Origin: Bordetella genomosp. 2
GTDB lineage: Bacteria; Pseudomonadota; Gammaproteobacteria; Burkholderiales; Burkholderiaceae_B
Length of the DNA stretch: 64,000 bases
Reading direction: 5' to 3'
Assembly: GCF_002261345.1 (NCBI RefSeq)
Contig: NZ_NEVT01000006.1
Span: 930,001 to 994,000, forward strand
Shown here piece after piece: positions 29,689 to 38,309 of the stretch; position 1 is the first letter of the stretch; every line of letters starts with the position of its first letter. Below the pieces are notes generated by a model that saw only the letters and a list, made by a program, of their open reading frames with translations, was not told the origin of the DNA and ran no database searches. The position numbers and the translations under genes are program-made.

Positions 29689-30198
29689 TCAGCCCGGCGC
29701 GGCGTCGAATGCCGTGTGGTATTGCACCGTGCCGCGCGCCCCGGCACGCCAGGCCAGCGCCATGAAATACTCGGGCGGCACATCGGGCAGCACCAGGGCC
29801 GGATCGGCGCGAAAGCCGAAGCGCCGGTAGAAATGCGGCTCGCCCAGCACCACGCAGCCGGCCGCGCCGCGCCCCTGCAGGCGCGCCAGGCCTTCCTGCA
29901 CCAGCATCGAGCCGATGCCCCGGCCCTGCCAGGCCGGCGCCACGCTCACCGGCCCCAGGCCATACCAGCCCACGGCCTGCCCGGCCGGCCCCGCGATGCT
30001 GACCGGCGAGAACGCGGCGTGGCCCACCACCCGGCCGTCGTGCTCGGCCACCAGCGACAGCGCCAGCGCGCCCGCGGCGCGCAGCGCATCCACGATGGGG
30101 CCCTCGGTATGCTCGCTGAACGGCTGGTCGCGGAAAGCGTCCTGCGTGGCGGCGAAGATGGCGGCGATGTCGGCGTCGGTCTCGGAACGGATCAGCAT
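29689..30198 (-). CDS. GNAT family N-acetyltransferase
   Basis: A 169-residue GNAT. The acetyl-CoA-binding block is GLGPVSVAPAWQGRGIGSMLVQEGLARL (Q/RxxGxG/A loop GRGIGS), followed by GCVVLGEPHFYRRFGF, the typical substrate-side strand-turn. The family resembles YhbS-type acetyltransferases, with MLIRSETDADIAAIFAATQDAF at the start. The acceptor is unknown. It stands alone between ohrR and a small gene. Confidence 0.9.
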   Translation of the reverse strand: MLIRSETDADIAAIFAATQDAFRDQPFSEHTEGPIVDALRAAGALALSLVAEHDGRVVGHAAFSPVSIAGPAGQAVGWYGLGPVSVAPAWQGRGIGSMLVQEGLARLQGRGAAGCVVLGEPHFYRRFGFRADPALVLPDVPPEYFMALAWRAGARGTVQYHTAFDAAPG

Positions 30199-30274
30199 GG
30201 CAACAGGTGGAAACTGCGCGGTAGGCGGCAGTACGTAGAATAGGTGGATACCGACCCGATATTACAGGCCCTCC

Positions 30275-30538
30275 ATGGAAACCGAACTCGACGGCCGCCT
30301 GCTCGCGCTGCGGCAGACAGTGGCGCTGGCCCTGGCGCTGTCCACCCGCAGCAATCCCCAGGCGACCGAGCTGGCGCTCGACATTCTGCAAGACCTGAAA
30401 GCCAGCGTGGACCGCGCGCCGGCCGACACCCCGTTTACCGCACCGCCCTGGGCGGGCGGCGCGCAAGACGAGCTGGACAACATCGCGCGCCTGGTGCGCG
30501 CCTTCACCGAGCAGCCCGGATCCGACGCCGACACCTGA
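30275..30538 (+). CDS. Small hypothetical protein
   Basis: An 87-residue soluble acidic protein. The first half is helical (LLALRQTVALALALSTRSNPQATELALDILQDLKASV) and a second helix lies at DELDNIARLVRAF. No signal peptide, Cys or known motif is visible. It is divergent from the GNAT gene with 76 bases between starts. A DUF assignment would need a search. It is followed by a cluster of palindromic repeats. Confidence 0.55.
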   Translation: METELDGRLLALRQTVALALALSTRSNPQATELALDILQDLKASVDRAPADTPFTAPPWAGGAQDELDNIARLVRAFTEQPGSDADT

Positions 30539-30580
30539 GCGCGAGGTTGCCGGTCTGTTTGCCGCGAGGTGTTGCGGTGA

Positions 30581-30706
30581 GGTGTCAGACGTCCTGCGCG
30601 GTGAGGTGTCAGACACCCCGCGAGAAAGCGCGACAAATCTCGGGCCATCTCCCCGGGGTGTCTGACACCTGGGTAGCGCGATGCTTGCCATGAGGTGTCT
30701 GACACC
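30581..30706. repeat. Cluster of four GGTGTCAGACACC palindromes
   Basis: Three perfect 13-bp copies at 30605-30617, 30657-30669 and 30694-30706, and one imperfect copy at 30581-30593, in the 239-base space between the small gene and the GlxA-type gene. The same palindrome occurs twice elsewhere in the window, always between genes. The rest of this gap holds no gene I can support. Confidence 0.9.
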
Positions 30707-30777
30707 TGGGTAACGACTGTCCTTCAGGCGCCAGGTATTCCCGTAACTTGCAGGCGCTCTTCCCGGATGCCCGGCGC

Positions 30778-31740
30778 CTAGGTCAGCGCTTCGCGCGCTG
30801 CGCGCCGCAGCGCTTGTGGCGGCTGCCCGTAGCGGCGGACGAAGGCGCGGCGCATGCGTTCGGCATCGGCGAAGCCGGTCAGGCGGGCCACCGCGTCGAT
30901 GGTCATGCTGCCCGCCTCGACCCGCGCGCGCGCCGCCTCGGCGCGGATGCGCTCGACCGCCTTGGCCGGCGTCTGCCCGGTTTCGGCCTTGAACAGGCGG
31001 ATGAACTGGCGCGGGCTCAGGCATGCGGCCGCCGCCAGTTCCTCGATGGTCAGCGGCGCGGTCAGGTGCTGGCCGATGTAGCCCAGCACGCGCCGGATGC
31101 GCTCGCTTTGCGGCGCCAGGTCCTGTAGCGCGGAAAACTGCGACTGGCCGCCGGCGCGCCGGTGGTACACCACCATGTCGCGCGCGGCCTGGCGCGCCAC
31201 TTCGGCGCCCAGGTCGTCTTCCACCATGGCCAGCGCCAGGTCGATGCCGGCGGTAATGCCGGCCGATGTCCAGACCGTCCCGTCGCGCAGGTAGATCTTG
31301 TCGCTGTCGACCTTGATGGCCGGGTAGCGGCGCTGCAGCTCGGCGGCGTGGCGCCAGTGCGTGGTGGCGCGGCGGCCGTCCAGCAGGCCGGCGTGCGCCA
31401 GCACGAACGCGCCCGTGCACACGCTGGCCAGCCGCGCGCCCTGCGCCTGCGCGTCCAGCAGGAAGGCCCGCGGCCCCGGCGCGGCGCCGGCCAGCCGCGG
31501 GCCTTCGCCGCCCGGCACCAGCACGATGTCCGGCCGCGCATCGCGCCATGGTCGCGTGATCACCTCCACCCCGGACGAACTGGCGACCCGTCCGCCGCGC
31601 GCCGACACCAGTTGCGGCGCGTAGGCGGGGCCGCGGCGCCCGCCGGCGAGTTCGCCGGCGGTCTGGAACACCGACAACGGGCCGGCCATGTCCAGCAGCT
31701 GGAAGCCGGGAATCATCAGGAAAGCGACCGAGATGCTCAT
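30778..31740 (-). CDS. GlxA-type regulator (DJ-1/PfpI-like domain plus AraC HTH)
   Basis: A 320-residue regulator. Residues 1-190 are a class I glutamine-amidotransferase/DJ-1-like domain (VAFLMIPGFQLLDMAGPLSVFQTA, DIVLVPGGEG, LASVCTGAFVLAHAGLLDGRRATTHW), including the nucleophile-elbow Cys. Residues 215-320 are an AraC tandem HTH (LTIEELAAAACLSPRQFIRLFKAETGQTP, MTIDAVARLTGFADAERMRRAF). Members usually sense small amines or amino acids and activate adjacent genes. It is divergent from an MFS pump, with a perfect 18-bp dyad between them. Confidence 0.92.
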   Translation of the reverse strand: MSISVAFLMIPGFQLLDMAGPLSVFQTAGELAGGRRGPAYAPQLVSARGGRVASSSGVEVITRPWRDARPDIVLVPGGEGPRLAGAAPGPRAFLLDAQAQGARLASVCTGAFVLAHAGLLDGRRATTHWRHAAELQRRYPAIKVDSDKIYLRDGTVWTSAGITAGIDLALAMVEDDLGAEVARQAARDMVVYHRRAGGQSQFSALQDLAPQSERIRRVLGYIGQHLTAPLTIEELAAAACLSPRQFIRLFKAETGQTPAKAVERIRAEAARARVEAGSMTIDAVARLTGFADAERMRRAFVRRYGQPPQALRRAAREALT

Positions 31741-31758
31741 GGCAATTTTCAAGGGAAA

Positions 31759-31776
31759 TATGTCATTCGTGACATA
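31759..31776. promoter_or_regulatory. Perfect dyad TATGTCA-N4-TGACATA
   Basis: Seven-base arms flank a TTCG centre in the 87-base space between the GlxA-type gene and the divergent MFS gene. Position and symmetry suggest an operator. It starts 19 bases upstream of the regulator ATG. Confidence 0.6.
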
Positions 31777-31827
31777 GCATCGATCGCTACAGTGAGGGCT
31801 GTCAACCCCCTTCGCCACTCGCTGCCC

Positions 31828-33060
31828 ATGTCTCCGTCTTCCCGCTTGCACGCCGGGCGCCGCAACGCCCGCATCCTGGCCGTCTGCCAGGGCCTGTACA
31901 TCGCCGCCATTTCCATTGACCTGACCCTGACCGCGCTGACCGGCCACATGCTGGCGCCCGACAAGGCGCTCGCCACCCTGCCCTTCGCGCTGATCACCGT
32001 GGCCGGCGCTGTCGTGACCTGGTTCGCCTCGCTGCTGATGCAGCGCATCGGCCGGCGCGCCGGGTTCGCGCTGGGCGCCCTGGCCGGCACGCTGGGCGGG
32101 CTGATATCCGTCTGGGCGGTATTCCGCGCCGATTTCTGGCTGTTCTGCGCCGGCACCGCGCTGGTCGGCGTGTTCCAGGCCTTTGCCCAGTACTACCGCC
32201 TGGCGGCGGCCGACGCGGTCGATGCCGACGCCAAGGCGCGCGCCATCGCCGTGGTGATGGCGGGCGGCGTGATCGCCGCCCTGGCCGGCCCGGCCCTGGC
32301 GGCCTGGAGCCGCGACCTGTTCCCGCTGGCCACCTTTGCCGGCGCGTACCTGATGGTGGCGCTGCTGGGAGCGGCCAGCGTGGCGCTGCTGCTGGCCGGC
32401 TACCGCGACCTGGACGATGTCCCGGCCGGGGCCGGCCCGCGCGAACCGGCCGCGCCGCCGCGGCCCTTGCGCGTGGTGGCGCGCCAGCCCATCTTCGTGG
32501 CGGCGCTGGCCAACAACGTGGTCGGCTCGGTCTCCATGATGTTCGTGATGACCGCCGCGCCCCTGGCCGCCGTGGCCTGCCACCACACCATCGACGACGG
32601 CGCCAACATCATGCAATGGCACCTGGTCGGCATGTACGGTCCGTCCTTCTTCGCCGGCGCGCTGATCAAGCGTTGGGGCCTGCCGGCCATGCTGGGCCTG
32701 GGCATGGGCATCAACCTGGTCTCGGCCGCCGTCGCGATCGCCTCCACCAGCCTGCCGGCGTTCTACGTGGCGCTGTTCTGCCTGGGCGTGGGCTGGAATT
32801 TCATGTTCGTGGGCGGCACCACCCTGCTGGCGCAATCGTATCGGCCCGCCGAACGCGGCCGCGCGCAAGGCGCCGCCGAGGTGCTGCGCTACGCCGCCAC
32901 CGCGCTGGCGACGCTGGCCGCCGGCCCGGCGCTGGACCGCTACGGCTGGCAGGCGGTCAACGCCGCCATGCTGCCGGTGGTGGGCCTGGCGGCCGTGATG
33001 ACCGCCTGGTGGGTGATCGACACGCGGCGCCGCCCGCAGGCCGGCATCGCGCGCGCCTAG
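31828..33060 (+). CDS. Major facilitator superfamily transporter
   Basis: A 410-residue, 12-helix MFS protein. The first half has QRIGRRAGFALGALAGTLGG (loop 2-3) and the motif-like FQAFAQYYRLAAADAVD. The second half has an internal loop near residue 205 (AGPREPAAPPRPLRVVARQPI) and VGGTTLLAQSYRPAERGRAQGAAE. This pattern resembles the YfkF-like or Bcr-like subfamily; the substrate is unknown. The start MSPSSRL is the first ATG giving a short cytoplasmic tail before helix 1. It is divergent from the GlxA-type regulator, which probably controls it. Confidence 0.88.
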   Translation: MSPSSRLHAGRRNARILAVCQGLYIAAISIDLTLTALTGHMLAPDKALATLPFALITVAGAVVTWFASLLMQRIGRRAGFALGALAGTLGGLISVWAVFRADFWLFCAGTALVGVFQAFAQYYRLAAADAVDADAKARAIAVVMAGGVIAALAGPALAAWSRDLFPLATFAGAYLMVALLGAASVALLLAGYRDLDDVPAGAGPREPAAPPRPLRVVARQPIFVAALANNVVGSVSMMFVMTAAPLAAVACHHTIDDGANIMQWHLVGMYGPSFFAGALIKRWGLPAMLGLGMGINLVSAAVAIASTSLPAFYVALFCLGVGWNFMFVGGTTLLAQSYRPAERGRAQGAAEVLRYAATALATLAAGPALDRYGWQAVNAAMLPVVGLAAVMTAWWVIDTRRRPQAGIARA

Positions 33061-33065
33061 CGCGG

Positions 33066-33086
33066 GTCCCGGCAGCGCGCCGGGAC
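33066..33086 (+). terminator. Hairpin after MFS gene
   Basis: GTCCCGGC (33066-33073), 5-base loop, GCCGGGAC (33079-33086), starting 5 bases after the MFS stop. It has no U-tract. Confidence 0.4.
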
Positions 33087-33119
33087 ACGGCGCTGGCGCC
33101 TCGCGCGGGAGCGTTCGAC

Positions 33120-33143
33120 TGCAATCTGTAGTTTAGAATTGCA
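33120..33143. promoter_or_regulatory. Inverted repeat upstream of the DUF2946 gene
   Basis: TGCAAT (33120-33125) and ATTGCA (33138-33143) flank a 12-base AT-rich centre ending 2 bases before the DUF2946 ATG. It does not resemble a Fur box. An operator overlapping the translation start is possible. Confidence 0.35.
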
Positions 33144-33145
33144 AC

Positions 33146-33553
33146 ATGATGCGCCTTTCCGCCCGCGCCCTCGTCACGAACCGACACCGCGCCGTCATCT
33201 GGCTGGCGCTGTGCCTGTTCGCGCTGAAGGCGCTGGTGCCGCAGGGCTTCATGCCCAGCAGCCAGCCCGGCGCCACGCTGATCCAGCTGTGCTCGGCGGC
33301 CGGCCCGGTATGGGTGGAAGGCCCCCACAAGGCCGACCATCACCAGGACGCGCAGCACGCCGAGCAATCGGCGGTCTGCCCGGTCGGCGCGGCGCTGGCG
33401 GCCTTGCCCCTGGCCGCCACGCCGGCCGCGCTGGCGCCGCCGCCCTCCGTGGTGGCGCTGCGCATCGCCGCGCGCGCGCCGCCGCCGGCCGCCGCACTCG
33501 CTCCGCCAGGCGCCCCGCTCGGGGCGCGCGCCCCGCCTTCCATTCTCGGTTAG
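33146..33553 (+). CDS. DUF2946 family membrane-associated protein
   Basis: A 135-residue protein. An N-terminal hydrophobic helix (RHRAVIWLALCLFALKALVPQGFMP) is followed by CSAAGPVWVE, a His-rich stretch HKADHHQDAQHAEQSAVCPVG, and a Pro/Ala-rich C-terminus. DUF2946 proteins are typically encoded beside copper- or iron-related outer-membrane receptors, and the His cluster suggests metal binding. Here it precedes a TonB receptor and a PepSY protein in the same direction. ATG at 33146 or 33149 can both serve as start. Confidence 0.82.
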   Translation: MMRLSARALVTNRHRAVIWLALCLFALKALVPQGFMPSSQPGATLIQLCSAAGPVWVEGPHKADHHQDAQHAEQSAVCPVGAALAALPLAATPAALAPPPSVVALRIAARAPPPAAALAPPGAPLGARAPPSILG

Positions 33554-33611
33554 TGCTGCCCGAACCGTCGCCAACGCGACGGCCTCGTCCTTTTTACTAC
33601 CGAGAGATCCC

Positions 33612-35765
33612 ATGCCTGTTCCCTCCGCCAGGACATCCGTCCTGCCGCGGCGCACGGCCGTTTCCGCCGCGCTCGCGCTCGTGCTGGCGCAGCCGCCGGC
33701 GCGCGCGCAGGACGCCGACGCCGCGTCGGTGGCCACCCTGCCCGCCATTTCCGTATCCGGCGATACGCCGCTGCCCACGCTGCGCGAAAGCGCCGCCACC
33801 GGCTCGTTCCTGCAGCTCACGCCGTTCGAGACGCCGGCCAGCATCGACATCATCACCAATGAACAACTGCGCCAGCGCGGCGACGTGACGGTGATGGACG
33901 CGGTCACCCAGGCCGCCGGCATCAGCGCGTTCCGCCATCCCGGTAACGGCGGCTCGTCGCTGTCCTCGCGCGGCTTCACCGACTCGAACTCGGTGGCCAT
34001 CCTGTATGACGGCCTGCGGCAGTACGGCGGCCTGGGCCAGACCTTTGTCTACGACCCCTGGTCGGTCGACCGCATCGAAGTACTGCGCGGCCCCGCCTCG
34101 GTGCTGTACGGCGAAGGCGCCATCGGCGGGGTGGTCAACGTGATCCCCAAGAAGCCCACCCGCGGCCCGATCGAGAACGAGATCCAGGCCGCCGTGGGCA
34201 CGCACGACACGCAACGCCTGGCGTTCGGCAGCGGCGGCGCGCTCGACGAGCGCTGGTCGTACCGGCTGGACATCAGCGGCAACCGCAGCGACGCCGACAT
34301 GAGTCTGGGCGAATCGAAGAACGCCGCCGTCACCGCCGCGCTGCGGCTGGACGTCTCGCCCGAGCTCAACTTCACCCTGACGCAGGCCTATGCGTGGCAG
34401 GAACCGACCCGCTATTTCGGCACGCCGCTGATCGACGGCGAGATCGATTATTCGCTGCGCCACAAGAACTACAACGTGGCCGACAGCAAGATCATCTACC
34501 GCGACAGCCGCACCGAACTGCAGGCCGAATGGATGCCGAACGCCGCCACCACGGTGCGCGGCCGCGTCTACTACCTGGGCAGCAACCGCGACTACCGCGA
34601 CGCCGAGAACTACACCTGGGTGCCGGCCAGCGGCCTGATCGAGCGCAGCGCCTATACCGACATCCGCCACGACCAGTCGCAGGTGGGCGCGCGCGCCGAC
34701 GTCGCCTTCGACGGCCACCTGTTCGGCCTGCGCAACCAGGTCTCGGTGGGCGCCGAGCTGAACCGCAGCAAGCTCAAGCACACCAACAATTCGCCCTACG
34801 GCGGCACCTCGCTGGTGGACCCGTACGACTTCGAGCACGGCGACTTCATCAACGAGGCCGGCACCACGCCACGCTACCGCAACACCGCCACGCAGTACGC
34901 GCTGTTCGCCGAAGACCGCCTGATGCTGACGGACCGCTGGTCGGTGCTGGGCGGCGTGCGCTACGACCACATCGACCTGGAGCGCGAAGACCTGGTCGCC
35001 GGCACCACCGCCTACCGCACCACCTTCACCAACGTGGGCTGGCGCATCGGCACGGTATACGACTTGCTGCCGGACCTGGCGGTCTACGGGCAGTACTCAG
35101 AAGCCGCCGACCCGGTCGGCGGGCTGCTGCTGCTGTCCCCCGCCAACAAGGACTTCGACCTGGCGCAAGGCCGCCAGGTCGAGATCGGGCTGAAGCAGAC
35201 ATTCTGGGACAACAAGGGAGAATGGACCCTGGCCGCCTATCACATCCGCAAGAAGGACCTGGTCACGCGCGACCCCGACGACCCGTCGCTACGCGTGCAG
35301 GTGGGCAGCCAGTCCAGCCGCGGCCTGGAGCTGACCGTGGGCGTGGAGCTGGCGCGCGACTGGCGCATCGATTTCAACGGCGCCATCCTGGACGCCCGCT
35401 ACGACGACTTCACCGACACCTCGGGCGGCGCGGCGGTGTCGCGGCGCGGCAATGTGCCGCCCGACGTGCCCGAGCGCCTGGCCAACTTGTGGGTCAGCTG
35501 GAAGTTCATGCCGCGCTGGACCGCCAGCGCGGGCCTGCGCTACGTCGGCAAGCGCTACGCCGACAGCGCCAATGAGCTGGAAATGGCCGCCTACACCACC
35601 ACCAACCTGGCGCTGCAATGGGAGCCGCGCAGCGACCTGAGCCTGGCGCTGCGCGCCTACAACGTCTTCGACAAGCAATACGCCGAGACCGCCTACTACA
35701 ACCAGACCCAATGGCTGCTGGGCGCCGGCCGGCGCGTGGAGCTGTCGGCCAACTACCGGTTCTGA
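33612..35765 (+). CDS. TonB-dependent siderophore-type outer-membrane receptor
   Basis: A 717-residue receptor. A signal peptide of about 30 residues ends ARAQ, and a TonB-box-like segment follows near ATLPAISVSGDTP. The plug domain (about 60-185) carries VMDAVTQAAGISAF, SSRGFTDSNSVAILYDGLRQYGG and the VDRIEVLRGPASVLYGEGAIGGVVNVIPKKP block typical of siderophore receptors. The 22-stranded barrel follows and ends in SANYRF with C-terminal Phe. It imports a ferric chelate using TonB energy. The ligand is unknown. It lies between DUF2946 and PepSY genes in one probable operon, with only 5 bases to the next start. Confidence 0.94.
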   Translation: MPVPSARTSVLPRRTAVSAALALVLAQPPARAQDADAASVATLPAISVSGDTPLPTLRESAATGSFLQLTPFETPASIDIITNEQLRQRGDVTVMDAVTQAAGISAFRHPGNGGSSLSSRGFTDSNSVAILYDGLRQYGGLGQTFVYDPWSVDRIEVLRGPASVLYGEGAIGGVVNVIPKKPTRGPIENEIQAAVGTHDTQRLAFGSGGALDERWSYRLDISGNRSDADMSLGESKNAAVTAALRLDVSPELNFTLTQAYAWQEPTRYFGTPLIDGEIDYSLRHKNYNVADSKIIYRDSRTELQAEWMPNAATTVRGRVYYLGSNRDYRDAENYTWVPASGLIERSAYTDIRHDQSQVGARADVAFDGHLFGLRNQVSVGAELNRSKLKHTNNSPYGGTSLVDPYDFEHGDFINEAGTTPRYRNTATQYALFAEDRLMLTDRWSVLGGVRYDHIDLEREDLVAGTTAYRTTFTNVGWRIGTVYDLLPDLAVYGQYSEAADPVGGLLLLSPANKDFDLAQGRQVEIGLKQTFWDNKGEWTLAAYHIRKKDLVTRDPDDPSLRVQVGSQSSRGLELTVGVELARDWRIDFNGAILDARYDDFTDTSGGAAVSRRGNVPPDVPERLANLWVSWKFMPRWTASAGLRYVGKRYADSANELEMAAYTTTNLALQWEPRSDLSLALRAYNVFDKQYAETAYYNQTQWLLGAGRRVELSANYRF

Positions 35766-35770
35766 ACGAC

Positions 35771-37144
35771 ATGACGACAACCACCCCGAACACTCCCGCC
35801 CAGGACAGCGCGCGCCGCGCCGACGTCTACCGCGCGGTATGGCGCTGGCATTTCTACGCCGGCCTGCTGGTGCTGCCCTTTCTCATCCTGCTGGCGGCCA
35901 CCGGCGCGCTGTACCTGTTCCACAACGAGATCGAGGACGCCTGGTACCACGACCTGCGGCACGTCGAGGCGCGCGACGCGCCGGCCCTGCCGCCCTCGGC
36001 GCTGGCGCGGGCCGCCCTGCGCGCCCACCCCGGCACCCTGGTCAAGTACCTGCCGCCCGCCGCGCCGGACGCCGCCGCCCAGGTGGTGGTCAAGCCGGCC
36101 GGCGGCGCCAGCCTCGGCGTGTACGTCGACCCCTACGACGGCCGGGTGCTGGGCGCGCTGGGCGAACGCGACACCCTGATGTGGACCGTCCGGCGCTTGC
36201 ACAGCCTGGACTACTTCGGCCCCATCGCCAACGGCGCGATCGAGATCGCCGCCGGCTGGTCGATCCTGCTGGTGCTGACCGGCGCCTACCTGTGGTGGCC
36301 GCGCGGGCGCCGGCAGGGCGTGGTGAGCGTGCGCGGCGGCCCGCGCCAGCGCGTGTTCTGGCGCGACCTGCATGCGGTCACGGGCGCGGCGGTGGCGCTG
36401 TTCATCCTGTTCCTGGCGCTGACCGGCATGCCGTGGTCGCTGGTGTGGGGCGGCAAGGTCAACCAATGGGCCAATGGCAACAACTTCGGCTATCCGGCCG
36501 GCGTGCGCGTGGCCGTGCCGATGTCCGACGAGCACCTGGCGCACATGGGCCACACCACCTGGTCGCTGGAGCAGGCGCGCGTGCCGGAGTCGGCCGCGCC
36601 GCACCACGCCGGCCAGCCGATCGGCCTGGACGCCGCGGTGCGCGCCGTCGAACGCCTGGGCCTGGCGCCAGGCTACGCCATCAATGTGCCGCAATCCGCC
36701 ACCGGGGTCTACACCGCGTCGGTGTATCCCGACGACCTGGCGCGCCAGCGGGTGGTGCACCTGGACCAATACACCGGCCAGCCGCTGCTGGACATGAGCT
36801 ACCGCGACTACGGCCCGCTGGGCAAGGCGCTGGAATGGGGCATCAACGTGCACATGGGGCAGGAGTTCGGGCTGGCCAACCAGTTGATCCTGCTGGCCGC
36901 CTGCCTGGGCATCGTGTTGCTGTGCGTGGCCGGCGCGGTCATGTGGTGGAAGCGCCGCCCGGCCGGCGGCCTGGGCATTCCGCCGCTGCCGGCCTCGCGC
37001 GGCGCGCTGCGCGGCGTCCTGGCCCTGCTGGTGGCCGGCGGGATCGTGTTCCCGCTGGTGGGCGCCTCGCTGCTGGTCATGCTGGCGCTCGACCTGGCGG
37101 TGCAGCGCCGCGCCCGCGTTGACACCCGCTCGTACGGCGTGTAG
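35771..37144 (+). CDS. PepSY-associated transmembrane protein (iron-uptake reductase-like)
   Basis: A 457-residue inner-membrane protein with four helices: WHFYAGLLVLPFLILLAATGALYLF at 25-50, a second near 165-185, DLHAVTGAAVALFILFLALTGMP, and a C-terminal pair (LILLAACLGIVLLCVAGAVMWW and VLALLVAGGIVFPLVGASLLVMLALDL). PepSY-like periplasmic segments contain VKPAGGASLGVYVDPYDGRVLG. Such proteins often accompany siderophore receptors and are proposed to reduce ferric-siderophore in the periplasm. It starts 5 bases after the TonB receptor stop. Confidence 0.9.
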   Translation: MTTTTPNTPAQDSARRADVYRAVWRWHFYAGLLVLPFLILLAATGALYLFHNEIEDAWYHDLRHVEARDAPALPPSALARAALRAHPGTLVKYLPPAAPDAAAQVVVKPAGGASLGVYVDPYDGRVLGALGERDTLMWTVRRLHSLDYFGPIANGAIEIAAGWSILLVLTGAYLWWPRGRRQGVVSVRGGPRQRVFWRDLHAVTGAAVALFILFLALTGMPWSLVWGGKVNQWANGNNFGYPAGVRVAVPMSDEHLAHMGHTTWSLEQARVPESAAPHHAGQPIGLDAAVRAVERLGLAPGYAINVPQSATGVYTASVYPDDLARQRVVHLDQYTGQPLLDMSYRDYGPLGKALEWGINVHMGQEFGLANQLILLAACLGIVLLCVAGAVMWWKRRPAGGLGIPPLPASRGALRGVLALLVAGGIVFPLVGASLLVMLALDLAVQRRARVDTRSYGV

Positions 37145-37158
37145 CTTAAGCACCTATC

Positions 37159-37287
37159 ATGAACCGACGCGCGCCCCATACTCACCTGCATCCCGCACCG
37201 GCCCTTGCCGACGCGGCGCGCGCGTCGCGTCTTTTCCTCGTCGTAGCCCCCGTCGCCCCGCCGCCGCCCGCCGCCGTCCTGGGCTGA
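37159..37287 (+). CDS. Possible 42-residue leader peptide (uORF) before EamA gene
   Basis: ATG-started open frame ending TGA (begins MNRRAPHTHLHPAPAL, then VVAPVAPPPPAAVLG). It includes four consecutive Pro codons close to its stop, a context known to slow ribosomes. Several hairpins follow. It may be a regulatory leader peptide, or chance in GC-rich DNA. Confidence 0.35.
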   Translation: MNRRAPHTHLHPAPALADAARASRLFLVVAPVAPPPPAAVLG

Positions 37288-37385
37288 TCCCAGCCCGCCT
37301 GGCCGCTCCCGCAGCTTCCCCTTGAATTCGCCGTCCGGCGCTTACGCCGGCCGCGTGCGGGAGCCCGTTCGTTTCCTTGACGGGA
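37281..37385 (+). promoter_or_regulatory. Structured leader with nested hairpins upstream of EamA gene
   Basis: GGGCTG-ATCC-CAGCCC (37281-37296) overlaps the uORF stop. GCTCCCGCA (37305-37313) pairs with TGCGGGAGC (37356-37364), enclosing CCGGCG-CTTA-CGCCGG (37335-37350). CCCGT then pairs with ACGGG near 37364-37384, just before the weak ribosome site. This is a candidate attenuator or riboswitch-like leader of unknown ligand. Confidence 0.45.
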
Positions 37386-37392
37386 CACTACG

Positions 37393-38280
37393 ATGATCGA
37401 TGCAAAAACGGCCTGCAAGGCCTATGGCGCCACCACCCTGTTCGTGCTGCTGTGGGGCAGCGGCGCCATCTTCTCGAAATGGGGCCTGGCGCACGCCACG
37501 CCCTTTGCCTTCCTGGCGCTGCGCTTCGCGCTGGCGCTGGCGGCCCTGCTGGCGCTGGGCGGCCTGGCCCGCCAGCCCTGGCTGCCCCCGGCCGGGACGC
37601 GCGGCCGCGTGGCCGCCACCGGCCTGACCATGATCGGCGGCTATTCCATCTGCTACTTCCTGGCCCTGGACCACGGCATCACGCCGGGCGTGCTGGCCAC
37701 CACCCTGGGCGCGCAGCCGCTGCTGACGCTGGCGCTGCTGGAGCGCCGCTTCCCGCTGCCGCGCCTGCTCGGGCTGGCGCTGGCCATGGCCGGGCTGGCG
37801 CTGGTAGTATGGGACAGCATCGGGCTGGCCCGCTACTCGGCCGCCGGCATGCTGTACGCGCTGGGCGCGCTGCTGTGCATGACGGGCGGCGCGATGCTGC
37901 AGAAAAGCCTGCGCCAGCCGCCCCTGCGCGTCCTGCCGCTGCAATATGCGGCCGGCCTGCTGCTGTGCCTGGCGTTCGTGCCGTTCCAGCCCTGGCGGGT
38001 GGACGGCGGCCCGCAGTTGCTGGTGCCGCTGCTATGGCTGGGGCTGGTGATTTCGGTGGGCGCCACGCTGCTGCTGTACCGCTTGATCCAGGCCGGCAAC
38101 CTGGTCAACGTCACCAGCCTGTTCTACCTGGTGCCAGGCGTCACGGCCCTGCTGGACTACCTGCTGCTGGGCAACCGCCTGTCGTTGCCGAGCCTGGCCG
38201 GCATGGCCGCCATCCTGGGCGGCCTGGCGCTGGTGCTGCGCACGGCGCCCGGGCCGGCGGCCGGCAAGCAGCCGGCGTGA
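37393..38280 (+). CDS. EamA/DMT family transporter
   Basis: A 295-residue, 10-helix drug/metabolite transporter with two EamA repeats: TTLFVLLWGSGAIFSKWGLAHATPFAFLALRFALAL at the start of repeat one, and AAGMLYALGALLCMTGGAMLQKSL at repeat two (about residue 155). The C-terminal helix block VTSLFYLVPGVTALLDYLLLGNRLS is the usual EamA signature. Direction and substrate are unknown. The 248-base upstream space is unusually structured, suggesting post-transcriptional control. Confidence 0.92.
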   Translation: MIDAKTACKAYGATTLFVLLWGSGAIFSKWGLAHATPFAFLALRFALALAALLALGGLARQPWLPPAGTRGRVAATGLTMIGGYSICYFLALDHGITPGVLATTLGAQPLLTLALLERRFPLPRLLGLALAMAGLALVVWDSIGLARYSAAGMLYALGALLCMTGGAMLQKSLRQPPLRVLPLQYAAGLLLCLAFVPFQPWRVDGGPQLLVPLLWLGLVISVGATLLLYRLIQAGNLVNVTSLFYLVPGVTALLDYLLLGNRLSLPSLAGMAAILGGLALVLRTAPGPAAGKQPA

Positions 38281-38309
38281 GGCCGCCGGGCCGGCCATGG
38301 GCGCGGGGA

